Assembly: GCF_963681195.1 (NCBI RefSeq)
Contig: NZ_OY808998.1
Span: 558,001 to 622,000, forward strand
Source of the DNA: Vibrio sp. 16
GTDB taxonomy: Bacteria > Pseudomonadota > Gammaproteobacteria > Enterobacterales > Vibrionaceae
DNA length: 64,000 nucleotides
Reading direction: 5' to 3'
Under the pieces are notes generated by a model, which was not told the origin of the DNA, searched no databases, and saw nothing but the letters and a program-made list of their open reading frames with translations. The translations under genes and the position numbers were made by a program. Numbering within the stretch: the stretch's first letter is position 1; each line of letters begins with the position of its first letter. This document shows, piece after piece, positions 36,219-45,115 of this stretch.

Positions 36219-37523
36219 ATGAATACCAAGAAACCGATGTCGCTGACAGCTCGAGTAATTCTGGGTATGGTCGCGGGTATCTTGACAGGATTTGCAATTC
36301 GCACCCTCTTTGCCGACAACGGATTTGTCGACACATACATCGTCAATGGACTGTTTGAAGTTGGTGGGCAAATATTTGTTGCCAGCTTAAAAATGCTTGT
36401 TGTACCACTGGTGTTTGTTTCACTGGTCTGCGGTACAAGCTCTCTAAAAGATCTTTCTACACTTGGTCGAATGGGCGGTAAAACTCTCGCGTTTTACGTC
36501 ACAACAACGGCTGTTGCTATCACGCTAGCACTGACCATGGGCAATCTGTTCCAACCAGGCGCAGGGGCTGATCTAACGGCAGCAAGCTCATTCAAATCGG
36601 CGGAAGCACCGTCGCTGGGCCAAGTCATCATCGATATGTTCCCAACCAACCCAATCAGCGCGATGGCTGAAGGCAAAACCCTTCAAGTTATCGTGTTTGC
36701 GGTCTTGTTTGGTATTGCGATCAGTGCCGCGGGTAAACCAGGTGAGCGTATCGCCGCGTTCTTCTCTGACTTAAACGAAGTCATCATGAAGTTGGTTGCG
36801 ATTTTGATGAACCTCGCCCCATTTGGCGTGTTCTTCCTAATGGCGAAGCTGTTTACCGGCCTTGGTCTTAGCGCCATCGTCAACCTAGCAGAGTACTTCT
36901 TGGTACTGGCAGGAACCTTGGTTCTTCATGGTCTCGTGACCTACAGCGTGATGCTAAAAAGCTTCACTGGTCTTAGCCCAATCACCTTCTTGAAGAAGAT
37001 GGAAGATGCGATTATGTTCGCGTTTTCGACCGCATCATCTAACGCTACGATTCCAGTGACGATGGAAACAGCGAAGAACCGTATGGGCGTAGACAACCGC
37101 GTATCTTCATTCACCGTGCCACTAGGGGCGACAGTGAATATGGATGGTACGGCTATCATGCAAGGTGTGGCGACAGCCTTCATTGCTCAAGCGTTCAACA
37201 TTGACCTCACTATGGGTGACTACCTGATGGTTATCCTAACAGCAACATTGGCGTCTATCGGTACAGCGGGTGTTCCTGGTGTTGGTCTAGTGATGTTGGC
37301 AATGGTGTTGAACCAAGTGGGTCTGCCGCTAGAAGGCATCGCGCTTATCATGGGTGTTGACCGCCTATTGGATATGATTCGTACCGCGGTAAACATTACC
37401 GGTGACAGCGCAGTAACTGTGATTGTTGCTAAGTCAGAAGGTGCGTTGAACGAAGAGCGTTTCAACGACCCAATGGCCGGTGTCGAGGAAGAAGAAGTGC
37501 ATCTAAAACGCCAAGAAGCGTAA
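36219..37523 (+). CDS. dicarboxylate/amino acid:cation symporter (DAACS/GltPh family)
   Basis: A 434-residue inner-membrane transporter of the glutamate/aspartate/C4-dicarboxylate family with about eight membrane segments and two hairpins. The serine-rich hairpin 1 (STASSNATIPVT), the NMDGTA motif in TM7 and the TAGVPG segment of hairpin 2 are all present. It uses Na+ or H+ to import glutamate, aspartate or C4-dicarboxylates; which one cannot be told by eye. ATG 36219 follows AAGGAG; the in-frame GTG at 36210 is rejected. The CRP-like site upstream suggests catabolite control. Confidence 0.93.
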   Translation: MNTKKPMSLTARVILGMVAGILTGFAIRTLFADNGFVDTYIVNGLFEVGGQIFVASLKMLVVPLVFVSLVCGTSSLKDLSTLGRMGGKTLAFYVTTTAVAITLALTMGNLFQPGAGADLTAASSFKSAEAPSLGQVIIDMFPTNPISAMAEGKTLQVIVFAVLFGIAISAAGKPGERIAAFFSDLNEVIMKLVAILMNLAPFGVFFLMAKLFTGLGLSAIVNLAEYFLVLAGTLVLHGLVTYSVMLKSFTGLSPITFLKKMEDAIMFAFSTASSNATIPVTMETAKNRMGVDNRVSSFTVPLGATVNMDGTAIMQGVATAFIAQAFNIDLTMGDYLMVILTATLASIGTAGVPGVGLVMLAMVLNQVGLPLEGIALIMGVDRLLDMIRTAVNITGDSAVTVIVAKSEGALNEERFNDPMAGVEEEEVHLKRQEA

Positions 37524-37545
37524 CCCGCTCACTTCCCACGAAAAC

Positions 37546-37580
37546 AAAAAAACCAGCGACACACGTCGCTGGTTTTTTTC
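37546..37580. terminator. bidirectional terminator after the symporter
   Basis: AACCAGCGAC and GTCGCTGGTT form a 10-bp stem with loop ACAC, with an A-run before and a T-run after. It can therefore terminate in both directions. Confidence 0.9.
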
Positions 37581-37640
37581 TATCTGAACTAAATGATGGC
37601 TCGTTCGTAAAACCCGTTAATTTCATTAGGTCAGGTCACT

Positions 37641-37856
37641 ATGCATCGTATCAATCCCGCTAAGCTCCATCACAGCAAGTGGACAGCAGTAAAGCCACAA
37701 CGAAAAGAGAAACACTTTTTAATTTCCGAGGTTGAGTTCGACGAAGACGGCAGCGTTAGTCGCTGCGTCTTAGAAGCGGTCATGTCGAAAAACGAGTACG
37801 AAATAAACTGGAGAGAGCTCAAAGACAGCAGCAAATGGCAACAAGGATGGAAGTAA
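37641..37856 (+). CDS. TIGR02450-type small conserved protein
   Basis: A 71-residue basic soluble protein. The segment LHHSKWTAVKPQRKEKHFLISEV matches my memory of the TIGR02450 family of marine Gammaproteobacteria, and it ends in W-x-x-G-W-K. Function is unknown. It is a single gene between the symporter terminator and the convergent HxlR gene (25-bp gap). Confidence 0.78.
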   Translation: MHRINPAKLHHSKWTAVKPQRKEKHFLISEVEFDEDGSVSRCVLEAVMSKNEYEINWRELKDSSKWQQGWK

Positions 37857-37881
37857 CGCTCAAAATGAACCACGTTGCAAC

Positions 37882-38265
37882 CTAGCCATTTCGTTCATCA
37901 TACGCCTGACGTGCAGCTCTGATATCACTTTGGTGGTCATCAGCCCAACTGACTAGCTGATAGAGGGGCTTAACCAAATCACTGCCCATTTCCGTCAGGC
38001 AGTACTCAACTTTAACGGGTACTTCAGGATATACGGTTCTTAACACGTACCCTTCACGCTCCAAATCTCGCAGCGTTTGAGTCAACATTCGCTGTGAAAT
38101 CCCTTCAATACGCGATTTGAGCGCATTAAATCTATCTGGACCATCCACCAATGCAAACAGTATGAGCATTGACCATTTATCGCCGATCTGAGCGACAACA
38201 TTGCGCACAGGGCAATCTTCATTATTGTAAAATCTGCGTCTTTCGACTTTGTCACGCGCGGCCAT
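37882..38265 (-). CDS. HxlR-family transcriptional regulator
   Basis: A winged-helix regulator of about 127 residues. The family signature starts at [19 protein letters not shown], followed by [28 protein letters not shown] (recognition helix region) and a C-terminal dimerisation helix. ATG 38265 follows a GGGTGGG ribosome binding site; ATG 38301 or 38328 would give longer forms. It is divergent from the SnoaL-like gene, its most likely target. HxlR members often sense redox or aldehydes through a cysteine near the start; Cys in NEDCPV is present. Confidence 0.88.
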   Translation of the reverse strand: MAARDKVERRRFYNNEDCPVRNVVAQIGDKWSMLILFALVDGPDRFNALKSRIEGISQRMLTQTLRDLEREGYVLRTVYPEVPVKVEYCLTEMGSDLVKPLYQLVSWADDHQSDIRAARQAYDERNG

Positions 38266-38416
38266 ATCCCACCCTTTGTTGTCGTTAAAACTGTATTTCA
38301 TGGTTACCAAAAAGTGCCTACCGCACATTTTGGTGCCTTCTTGCGCAGCAGGTTACTATTAATTACCATGGTTATCAATATATACCTAACCGATGAATTA
38401 ATACTAAGGGAACACC

Positions 38417-38959
38417 ATGTTAAAATCCATTATTACCGTACTTCTTCTTACCGTGAGTGCCGCAAGCTTCGCTCAACAAAAACAGACACAGCACATTGAT
38501 CTGACCTCTCTAAGTAAATCGAGTTGGACAGAACAAGAGCGCGAGAATGCTCGCATCATCACCGATTTTGTTCAGCACCTAATGAACAACCATGACTTTG
38601 AATATGTATTAGAGCACTACAACGATAGTGCCTATGTACAGCACAATCGAAACCTTCCAGACAAAGTCACAGGGCTAGTGGGATTTTTGCAAGAGTTTGT
38701 TGAGGACTACCCAGAATACAGCTATGACGTGAAGCACGTATATGTGGATGGTGACTACGTTATATTCCACTCTCACGCCACTCTTGAAAAAGAAGACCGA
38801 GGCAACGATCAAAAAGGAATGAACATTATCGATACGTGGCGACTGGAAGATGGACGTATCGTAGAGCATTGGGACGCAATCCAAGCATTGGACTTTTCAA
38901 TGCGTATGTACGCACTGTTTAGCGGCGGGGATATCGCCAACGAAAATGGCGTTTTCTAA
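38417..38959 (+). CDS. exported SnoaL-like (NTF2-fold) protein
   Basis: A 180-residue protein. The signal peptide MLKSIITVLLLTVSAASFA is followed by an NTF2/SnoaL-like domain. Visible motifs are HYNDSAYVQHNRNLPDKVTG, VDGDYVIFHSHATL and IIDTWRLEDGRIVEHWDAIQ, all typical of the predicted polyketide-cyclase-like aldol-condensation fold. The periplasmic location is predicted and the substrate unknown. It is divergent from the HxlR gene, an arrangement common for regulator and target. Confidence 0.85.
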   Translation: MLKSIITVLLLTVSAASFAQQKQTQHIDLTSLSKSSWTEQERENARIITDFVQHLMNNHDFEYVLEHYNDSAYVQHNRNLPDKVTGLVGFLQEFVEDYPEYSYDVKHVYVDGDYVIFHSHATLEKEDRGNDQKGMNIIDTWRLEDGRIVEHWDAIQALDFSMRMYALFSGGDIANENGVF

Positions 38960-38968
38960 CTCGCTTTC

Positions 38969-39003
38969 CATCATAAAAGAGGTCCTTGGCCTCTTTTATG
39001 ATG
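38969..39003. terminator. convergent terminator between SnoaL-like and PAP2 genes
   Basis: A 14-bp perfect stem (CATCATAAAAGAGG at 38969-38982 with CCTCTTTTATGATG at 38990-39003). It overlaps the gap between the two convergent genes and can serve both, though U-runs are internal to the stem. Confidence 0.75.
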
Positions 39004-39007
39004 ACGA

Positions 39008-39547
39008 TTACCAAGCAAAGGCAACGTCGACGCCAGCACCATCACTGGTAACCCAAGGCAGGATTTGAACCGAACTGTCGTAGGTCTCGGTAAAGATCCA
39101 CGCTGACACCATTCCCAGCGCAGCACCCGCGGCGACATCTCGCCAATAATGTCTATCCGCTTGCACTCGACCAACACCCACCAAAGTGGCAACTCCGTAA
39201 GCAGGTAAGCCCACTTCCCAGCCATAGCGCAAGTGCAAGGTGGTCGCCGAAGCAAAGGCGTTCGCCGTGTGATTAGACGGGAAACTCTTATTATCGCTAC
39301 CGTCAGGTCGCTCGGCATCAATGGTGTTCTTGCCGATCAAACCGACCCCGGAAGCCGTACCGATACTAAAACCTGCTTGCTTAAAGCCTTCCCAATCGCC
39401 TTTATAGAGTGGCACAGCGGCGGCAATCCCCACTAATCCATAGGCACCCACATCACTGAACGTTTCCCAACTCTCTTTGTTGCTGGCATGAGAGGCGCAA
39501 GATAGAGCCAGACCACCAACAATAATACTTACCTGTTTTAACTTCAT
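39008..39547 (-). CDS. PAP2-family phosphatase
   Basis: A 179-residue protein with a signal peptide ending SHA. The three-part phosphatidic acid phosphatase signature is complete: K-x6-RP (KNTIDAERP), PSNH (FPSNHTANAF) and S/G-R-x5-H-x3-D (GRVQADRHYWRD). It probably hydrolyses lipid or isoprenoid phosphates, or other phosphomonoesters, in the periplasm. Few hydrophobic segments suggest a soluble or loosely attached form of the family. Single gene. Confidence 0.9.
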   Translation of the reverse strand: MKLKQVSIIVGGLALSCASHASNKESWETFSDVGAYGLVGIAAAVPLYKGDWEGFKQAGFSIGTASGVGLIGKNTIDAERPDGSDNKSFPSNHTANAFASATTLHLRYGWEVGLPAYGVATLVGVGRVQADRHYWRDVAAGAALGMVSAWIFTETYDSSVQILPWVTSDGAGVDVAFAW

Positions 39548-39628
39548 GATGATTCCTACGTATTTGGGCGAGTCGAACCATACAGCAGGGATAAGTTTGT
39601 TGTCAAAGTAGCGAGCGTAATGGTTTGT

Positions 39629-39671
39629 AAAAAAAAGAAAATGCCCCTCAGCGTGTCACACTGAGGGGCAT
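39629..39671 (-). terminator. terminator of the alkylsulfatase gene
   Basis: ATGCCCCTCAG (39641-39651) pairs with CTGAGGGGCAT (39661-39671). The A-run at 39629-39640 is the minus-strand U-run. It lies 17 bp beyond the stop codon at 39688. Confidence 0.88.
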
Positions 39672-39687
39672 CGAATGAGCGCCTTAA

Positions 39688-41706
39688 TTATTTCGTTGGC
39701 ATTGGCAAGATTTCAAACATACCATCAAAGTCATCTAGCGTTGCCGCAAGTTGGGTAACTAATTTAGCCTCCCCCGTTAGCTTCGCTTTGCCTGATTTAA
39801 CCAAGCTCTCTAAGGTCGTTTGACCTAGCACCATCGCCGTCATATCGGTTTTGGTGATCTCCAACGTGACGTCTGTTTTTGGTAGGCTTTCCACTTCGAT
39901 GTTCGCCATATTTGAGTTCGATACTTCACCAAAGTAAGACTCGTTCAAGTCAGGGTGATGAATACCGAAGCTAAAGTCGAGACCCGCTTGCTCTGCTTTT
40001 TCTGCATTCAATCTCACCGCCAAGAAATCGAGGAACATGCCAGTCGGGGTGTTTGCGATAACATCTGCCGACGCCAATTTAATCGAAGGTTGAATTTCAC
40101 CCGTACGCAGCTCTACCGCACCTTGTAAGTAAGAATTACGCCAAGCCATGGTTTCCGATTGGTAGCCTTGCTGTTCAAAGCTATCCGCTAACGCAAAACG
40201 GTAGTTGATGTTGCTAGGGTCACACTGCACAAGGTCATTGAACAGTTGTGATGCCTCTTGGTATTCGCCATTGTCAAAGTGCGTTTTACCCGCTTTGAAT
40301 AGTGTTTCTGAGCCTGCGGCTTTCACATAAACACACGACTTTTCTTTGGTTTGCAGTGGATTCGTGTTCACTGGGTTCATGTCGTGGTAGCCCAAGTAAA
40401 GGTTCACAACCGCGCGAGCGTTATGACTGTATGAACCATGGTAACCATTGGTGTGCCATGTCTCTTTTTGTGATTGCGGAATGATCTTCTCTATCTCACG
40501 ACCCACATCATGAATGGTCACTCCATGATTGGCTAAGCGCATCGCTTGGTTATGAATAAAGCCATAGTTGTCGCGTTGCAGCGTCATGTAGTCAGCAATT
40601 TCATTGGTCTTGGTATTGACGTCATTCCAAACCGGCGCAGAGTGCGCAGCATGGATGTTATCAACCAAACCACTATCAACGTAACGCAGCTTGAGTTCAG
40701 TTAGGTATTTCGTCCACACCAGGGCATCGCGCACTTTCGCTCCGCGGAAGGTGTAGATGTTGTGCATGCCATCGTAGGTGAGCTCTGCGGTATTCAATGA
40801 GCGATACTCTGGAATGTAAAGCACAATCTCAGCCGGTGCTTCCGCGCCAGGCATGTTAATCGCATGGAACTCCAAGCCATCAATGGTAATGACTTTCTCT
40901 CGCTCTTCAATTTCTTGCGTTGGAGCCACTAAGGTAACTTCACCGCGAGAGGTCCCCAGACCTAGCGCGTTATCAACAATGCCTTGCGTGTTGTTGTCGA
41001 GTGTCGTGCCGTACTGGTAGTTGGCACGGCGTCCCATCGCAGCTCCAGCAATAACGTTTTCATCGGCCAGCTCTTTAATAAAGTCGTTTGGTGCGTAGAT
41101 TGGAGCCCCTTCGACAAAGTCGCCAGACTCAAAAATCCCACGTGAGCCACCAAAGTGATCGGCGTGCATGTGCGAATAAATCATGCCCGTAATCTTATGT
41201 TCACCGTTGATCTTAGGTAGGTGCATTTTCGCAAACTCCCAAGACGCTGCCGCCGCTTGCTTTGAAAGCAGTGGGTCGTGAATCACGTAGCCATTGTCAG
41301 TACGGTAGATGGTCATATTCGACAGGTCTGCGCCACGAATCTGGTACACACCATCAGTCACTTGGTATAAACCGCCTGCTGCGTAATTCAGCATCCCTTG
41401 ACGCCAAATTGAAGGGTTAACCGACGCTGGCAGCTCGTTGACGCTCATGTCAGCCATGTATTCAAAGCGATTTTTAAGCTCGCCTGCTTCATGGGTTCCA
41501 AACTCCGCAATCAATCCTTTTTGCGTGCGCTCAAATGCACTGACATCTTGCCAAGGCAGCGATTTAGCGAGTGTCGCATTCGCTTGTTGAGTGTGCGTGG
41601 TCGCAGGCTTTCCTTGGTAAGTCTCTAGGCTGGCATAATCTGCCGATGCTGAGAATGAAACCATAAGTGCAAGTGAAATGGCTGAAGGTGCAAAACGGTG
41701 TGTCAT
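39688..41706 (-). CDS. alkyl/aryl-sulfatase (MBL-fold, SdsA1/YjcS-like)
   Basis: A 672-residue exported enzyme with a signal peptide ending FSASA. It has a metallo-beta-lactamase core with H-x-H-x-D-H at residues 179-184 (SHMHADHFGG), a helical dimerisation domain and a C-terminal SCP2-like domain (about 545-670). It is the size of Pseudomonas SdsA1 (about 658). It hydrolyses primary alkyl sulfates such as SDS to alcohol and sulfate in the periplasm, using two zinc ions. Divergent from a LysR-family gene, which probably controls it. Single-gene transcript with a strong terminator. Confidence 0.92.
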   Translation of the reverse strand: MTHRFAPSAISLALMVSFSASADYASLETYQGKPATTHTQQANATLAKSLPWQDVSAFERTQKGLIAEFGTHEAGELKNRFEYMADMSVNELPASVNPSIWRQGMLNYAAGGLYQVTDGVYQIRGADLSNMTIYRTDNGYVIHDPLLSKQAAAASWEFAKMHLPKINGEHKITGMIYSHMHADHFGGSRGIFESGDFVEGAPIYAPNDFIKELADENVIAGAAMGRRANYQYGTTLDNNTQGIVDNALGLGTSRGEVTLVAPTQEIEEREKVITIDGLEFHAINMPGAEAPAEIVLYIPEYRSLNTAELTYDGMHNIYTFRGAKVRDALVWTKYLTELKLRYVDSGLVDNIHAAHSAPVWNDVNTKTNEIADYMTLQRDNYGFIHNQAMRLANHGVTIHDVGREIEKIIPQSQKETWHTNGYHGSYSHNARAVVNLYLGYHDMNPVNTNPLQTKEKSCVYVKAAGSETLFKAGKTHFDNGEYQEASQLFNDLVQCDPSNINYRFALADSFEQQGYQSETMAWRNSYLQGAVELRTGEIQPSIKLASADVIANTPTGMFLDFLAVRLNAEKAEQAGLDFSFGIHHPDLNESYFGEVSNSNMANIEVESLPKTDVTLEITKTDMTAMVLGQTTLESLVKSGKAKLTGEAKLVTQLAATLDDFDGMFEILPMPTK

Positions 41707-41825
41707 AGGGAACCTCGTAGTGTCTCTTTATTGGGTACAGGACTAATGTACTCATTTGACACATCAGGATATATACATGAGAATTTATACAAAACATCGC
41801 GAACTGTTATGTATCAGGAAGAAGT

Positions 41826-42728
41826 ATGAATGACGCCCCCATCGATCTAAATCTGTTTAAAGTCTTTCTTAACGTCTATCAGCATCGTTCAATCACCGTT
41901 GCCGCCGACGTAATGGGGCTAACGCAACCCGGCGTGAGCGGCGTTTTAAAGCGGCTTCAGCAACAGTTGGGGGTTCAACTCTTTATTCGCTCCGGCCGAG
42001 GGATCGCGCCAACCCACCAAGCCCATGAGTTGGCGCGTCAAATCGAGCCAGCGCTCAATCAAATTCACAATGCCATCGAAGGGATCGAGCGTTTCAGCAC
42101 CGACAATTCTCGCCGCTTTGTGGTGTACACCAGCGAGCCGATGATGCTGATGTTACTGCCAAAAATTGAAGCGGATCAGACTCTAGGCAATGTTGAAATT
42201 GAACTGCATCCGACACTGTCTAGCGAAGAAAAGCTCATTCATAGCCTCAATCAACAGAAGGCCGATCTTGCCATCGACTTTGCTAACTACTCCGCGCCCT
42301 CCTTCTTCTCAGAATTTTTCTGTACCGACGAAATCTGCATTATTGCTCGCAAAGATCACCCAAGAGTTAAGGGAGCTCTGACACTTAAGCAGTTCTACGA
42401 CGAAAAGCACGTCACGCTCAAACTCAGACGCGAAGATGCTTATCTGGCCGACTATTTTACCGAAGAGTCCATAGGCGAACGCAAAGTCGCGGCAGAGTGT
42501 GATTCTCTGGTATCGCAAATGACGATGATCGCCAACACCAATTGCCTTGCTGCTATGGTCAGAAGCATCGCGAACCAGTTCGCAGACCGACTCGATCTAC
42601 AGGTACTCGACGCTCCATTTACCAGCATCCCAGTTAAGTACCGACTGTTAACGCATAATCGCATGAGGCACAGCCCAGCGAATTTGTGGCTAAGAGAGAA
42701 ACTTAAGTCTTACTTTGTCAGTGAATAA
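41826..42728 (+). CDS. LysR-family transcriptional regulator
   Basis: A 300-residue regulator with an N-terminal winged HTH (about 1-65, HRSITVAADVMGLTQPGVSGVLKRL) and a two-lobed effector domain. The HTH and the SGRGIAPTHQAHELARQ segment resemble the NodD/PcpR-like branch (Pfam LysR_substrate). It is divergent from the alkylsulfatase with a 119-bp shared promoter region, so it probably activates that gene in response to alkyl sulfates. The effector is inferred. Confidence 0.9.
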   Translation: MNDAPIDLNLFKVFLNVYQHRSITVAADVMGLTQPGVSGVLKRLQQQLGVQLFIRSGRGIAPTHQAHELARQIEPALNQIHNAIEGIERFSTDNSRRFVVYTSEPMMLMLLPKIEADQTLGNVEIELHPTLSSEEKLIHSLNQQKADLAIDFANYSAPSFFSEFFCTDEICIIARKDHPRVKGALTLKQFYDEKHVTLKLRREDAYLADYFTEESIGERKVAAECDSLVSQMTMIANTNCLAAMVRSIANQFADRLDLQVLDAPFTSIPVKYRLLTHNRMRHSPANLWLREKLKSYFVSE

Positions 42729-42732
42729 GAAA

Positions 42733-42754
42733 AAGCCCCAAAAGTTTGGGGCTT
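42733..42754. terminator. bidirectional terminator between lysR and M20 genes
   Basis: AAGCCCC pairs with GGGGCTT around an 8-base loop. AGAAA precedes and AGTTTTAAAA follows, serving the convergent genes ending at 42728 and 42777. Confidence 0.8.
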
Positions 42755-42776
42755 AGTTTTAAAATGAAGGCATTGG

Positions 42777-43904
42777 TTATTGAGCAATTTTCTCGATAAC
42801 TCGCATCAACAATCGAATGCGCGGTTCAATCGACTCAAGCAACAAGTACTCTTGGTCACTGTGGAAACCCGCACCGATTGGCCCTAAGCCATCCAATGTT
42901 GGAACGCCTAGGATCGCGGTGTTGTTCGCGTCTGAGCCACCACCGACTTCTTTCCAGTTGATGTCGATGTCAAGCTCATCGGCTGCCTGTTCGACTAGCG
43001 CCATTAACGCTTCGGTTTGCTCGCTTGGCACCATAGAAGGTTTGTACGCTTCGCGCTCTAACGTAATGCGTACACCAGCATCAAACGCTTGTTGAGATAG
43101 AGCCGTTAACTCGGTGTCGACATCATCGTATTCGCCGTTGTTCCAGAAACGGACATCAACAATAGCCTCTGCGTGTTCAGGGACAATATTGGCTCCCGCG
43201 CCACCTGACACAATCCCCACGTTCAGCGTTGTGCCAGAGTCAAAGTTGGTCATCGCGTTGATGGCTAGGATCCAATTGGCCATTTCGGTAATTGCACTGT
43301 GGCCCTTCTCCGGTTCATTACCTGCATGTGCGGCAACACCATCAAAGGTGATTTTGTAACGAGCCATCCCTTTGCGAGCCTTGACCAAGCCACCATCAGC
43401 ACGCGCAGCCTCTGCCACCAGAACGTGTTTTGCCTGTTTGGCGGTGGCCTGAATCCAATCGACAGAGTCAAGAGAGCCTGTCTCTTCGTCTGGGTTCATA
43501 CAGATACAGATTGAGAGCGAATCTAAAACACTGCGATCCAAATTGCGCATTGCATAAACGATATTGAGCAAACCAGACTTCATGTCAGATACGCCGGGAC
43601 CGTAGGCTTTATCGGAATCGGTTGTCATTGGGCGCAATTCTGCAGTCCCGACAGGAAAGACCGTATCCATATGGCCAATCAGCATAACATCAATATCGGA
43701 TGCCTCTGGCTTGTTGCGAATTTCTAAACCAACACCAGCTTTACCACAATCGACACGCTTGACGTACCAACCTTGCAGTTGTTGAAACTTACGCTCAAAT
43801 TGAGTGGCGATACATTCAATCCCCTCAACCGTGTAGGTGCCACAGTCGACATCAATCAGCGGGCGGAGCTCTTCGAGGTAGTCATTCAGTGAAAACGTCA
43901 TCAT
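42777..43904 (-). CDS. M20-family metallopeptidase (carboxypeptidase G2-like)
   Basis: A 375-residue cytosolic zinc peptidase. Metal-site motifs include LIGHMDTVFP (His, Asp), GPGVSDMKSG (Asp), NPDEETGS (catalytic Glu and ligand) and a dimerisation domain at about 180-290. It is closest to the glutamate carboxypeptidase / CPG2 group. It starts 6 bp after the YjiG-like stop and lies at the end of a yjiH-yjiG operon. In E. coli the comparable place is held by iadA (isoaspartyl dipeptidase), so it may cleave acidic or modified dipeptides. Start is ATG 43904 or 43901. Confidence 0.9.
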   Translation of the reverse strand: MMTFSLNDYLEELRPLIDVDCGTYTVEGIECIATQFERKFQQLQGWYVKRVDCGKAGVGLEIRNKPEASDIDVMLIGHMDTVFPVGTAELRPMTTDSDKAYGPGVSDMKSGLLNIVYAMRNLDRSVLDSLSICICMNPDEETGSLDSVDWIQATAKQAKHVLVAEAARADGGLVKARKGMARYKITFDGVAAHAGNEPEKGHSAITEMANWILAINAMTNFDSGTTLNVGIVSGGAGANIVPEHAEAIVDVRFWNNGEYDDVDTELTALSQQAFDAGVRITLEREAYKPSMVPSEQTEALMALVEQAADELDIDINWKEVGGGSDANNTAILGVPTLDGLGPIGAGFHSDQEYLLLESIEPRIRLLMRVIEKIAQ

Positions 43905-43910
43905 TCAGCC

Positions 43911-44378
43911 CTATACAAACAAGTTCATGACTAGCATGGCGCCAAAAGCGTTCAATACTGAAATCGCGATCATCACAGGAATGTAACGGCCTTCAGTACC
44001 GATTGGTCCCATGATGCGTCCCATGTACTGAACTTGAGAGCCCATGAGGTAGATAGCAGGTGCTAAGATAGCGATATGCGCGCCATTTAAGATACCTTGG
44101 TCAAACAGCGTGATCACAACGCCTACCGCTCCGCCCATCGACATCCATGCACCAATCAAAACAGCAGCAGCCTCACCCGGCAGGCCAAAAACAGCCATAA
44201 TCGGCGCAAATACTGTGCCCATCATGTCGAGCGCGCCCGTAATCTGTAACGCTTTGATGATCACAAACGCCATCAAGACATTCGGTACGGTAGAGGTCGT
44301 TGCAATTACCCAACCCTTCTTTGCGCCTTCAACGAAAATGTCCGTCACCATTGGCTTTCTTGCTTTTACTTCGCTCAT
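43911..44378 (-). CDS. yjiG: YjiG-like membrane protein (nucleoside-recognition/Gate family)
   Basis: A 155-residue inner-membrane protein with about four hydrophobic segments. It matches YjiG in its first third (VTDIFVEGAKKGWVIATTSTVPNVLMAFV) and in GLPGEAAAVLIGAWMSMGGAVGV. It would form a two-part Gate-domain transporter or spore-maturation-like complex with the YjiH-like protein encoded just upstream. Its start overlaps that gene's stop by 1 bp. The cargo is unknown. The peptidase gene downstream suggests peptide or amino-acid efflux/uptake. Confidence 0.88.
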   Translation of the reverse strand: MSEVKARKPMVTDIFVEGAKKGWVIATTSTVPNVLMAFVIIKALQITGALDMMGTVFAPIMAVFGLPGEAAAVLIGAWMSMGGAVGVVITLFDQGILNGAHIAILAPAIYLMGSQVQYMGRIMGPIGTEGRYIPVMIAISVLNAFGAMLVMNLFV

Positions 44379-45115
44379 TATGCTGTCTCCTCTTTTAGGT
44401 TTTGCGCATCACGCTTATCTTGCTTGTCTTCTTTGCCTTCCGTGATGTTGAGGTAAATACGGAATAAGTTCGCCCCGACAAATTTGAAGACAAACATGAT
44501 GGCAACCGCCAAACCAATCGAAGAAGTCACAGCCAAAGAGCCATCAGCCAGCGTTAGAGTAAACAGCACCGCACCCGACGAGAAAAAGTTGACAATGGTC
44601 GCCCCAGCGGTGAACTGGAACATGGTGAATACGTCGGTTTCGCGTTTAGTCAGCCTACCTTCGTCTTTAAGTTGACGGGTCATGGCAGCGCCTGCATCGG
44701 TACTTTGCAAAGAAGCAATCAACGCAAGGCCGGAGCTACCTGGAATACCCATCAGCGGGCGAAGAAGAGGCGTCAGAAGTTTGCGCGCGGCATCCAGCGC
44801 ACCGTAGTGCTCAAGCACATTGATCACACCCAATGCGAACATAACGGTTGGGATCAGAGTCAATGCGAAAATAAAACCATCGCGCGCGCCACTGCCACCT
44901 TTACCGCGCAAGGATGTGGTTGCTGCTTCTAAGCCTTCAGCGGTTTCTGTAACGTCGTAAGCGACCTTACCGAAAGAGCCATTCAGCGTGGTAAAGTCAA
45001 GCACACCATACCAGTCATTGGACTTCATCAGCCCGGAAAAAAAGACAACGGCGAACGCCAAAGCAACGTAGCAACCCCACGTGACTTTGCGCTCCTTTTG
45101 ATTTGAATCAGACAT
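44378..45115 (-). CDS. yjiH: YjiH-like membrane protein (nucleoside-recognition/Gate family)
   Basis: A 245-residue inner-membrane protein with about five hydrophobic segments. The segments LTPLLRPLMGIPGSSGLALIASLQSTDAGAAMT and FFSSGAVLFTLTLADGS are typical of YjiH/nucleoside-recognition proteins. It is the first gene of a three-gene minus-strand operon (yjiH, yjiG, M20 peptidase) with overlapping or abutting ends. Function of the pair is not established. Confidence 0.88.
   Translation of the reverse strand: MSDSNQKERKVTWGCYVALAFAVVFFSGLMKSNDWYGVLDFTTLNGSFGKVAYDVTETAEGLEAATTSLRGKGGSGARDGFIFALTLIPTVMFALGVINVLEHYGALDAARKLLTPLLRPLMGIPGSSGLALIASLQSTDAGAAMTRQLKDEGRLTKRETDVFTMFQFTAGATIVNFFSSGAVLFTLTLADGSLAVTSSIGLAVAIMFVFKFVGANLFRIYLNITEGKEDKQDKRDAQNLKEETA

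Noticed and set aside
41776..41795. TTTATACAAAA near the alkylsulfatase start as a sixth GntR-type site
   Set aside because: It matches only one half of the element, and the promoter belongs to an unrelated divergent LysR pair.
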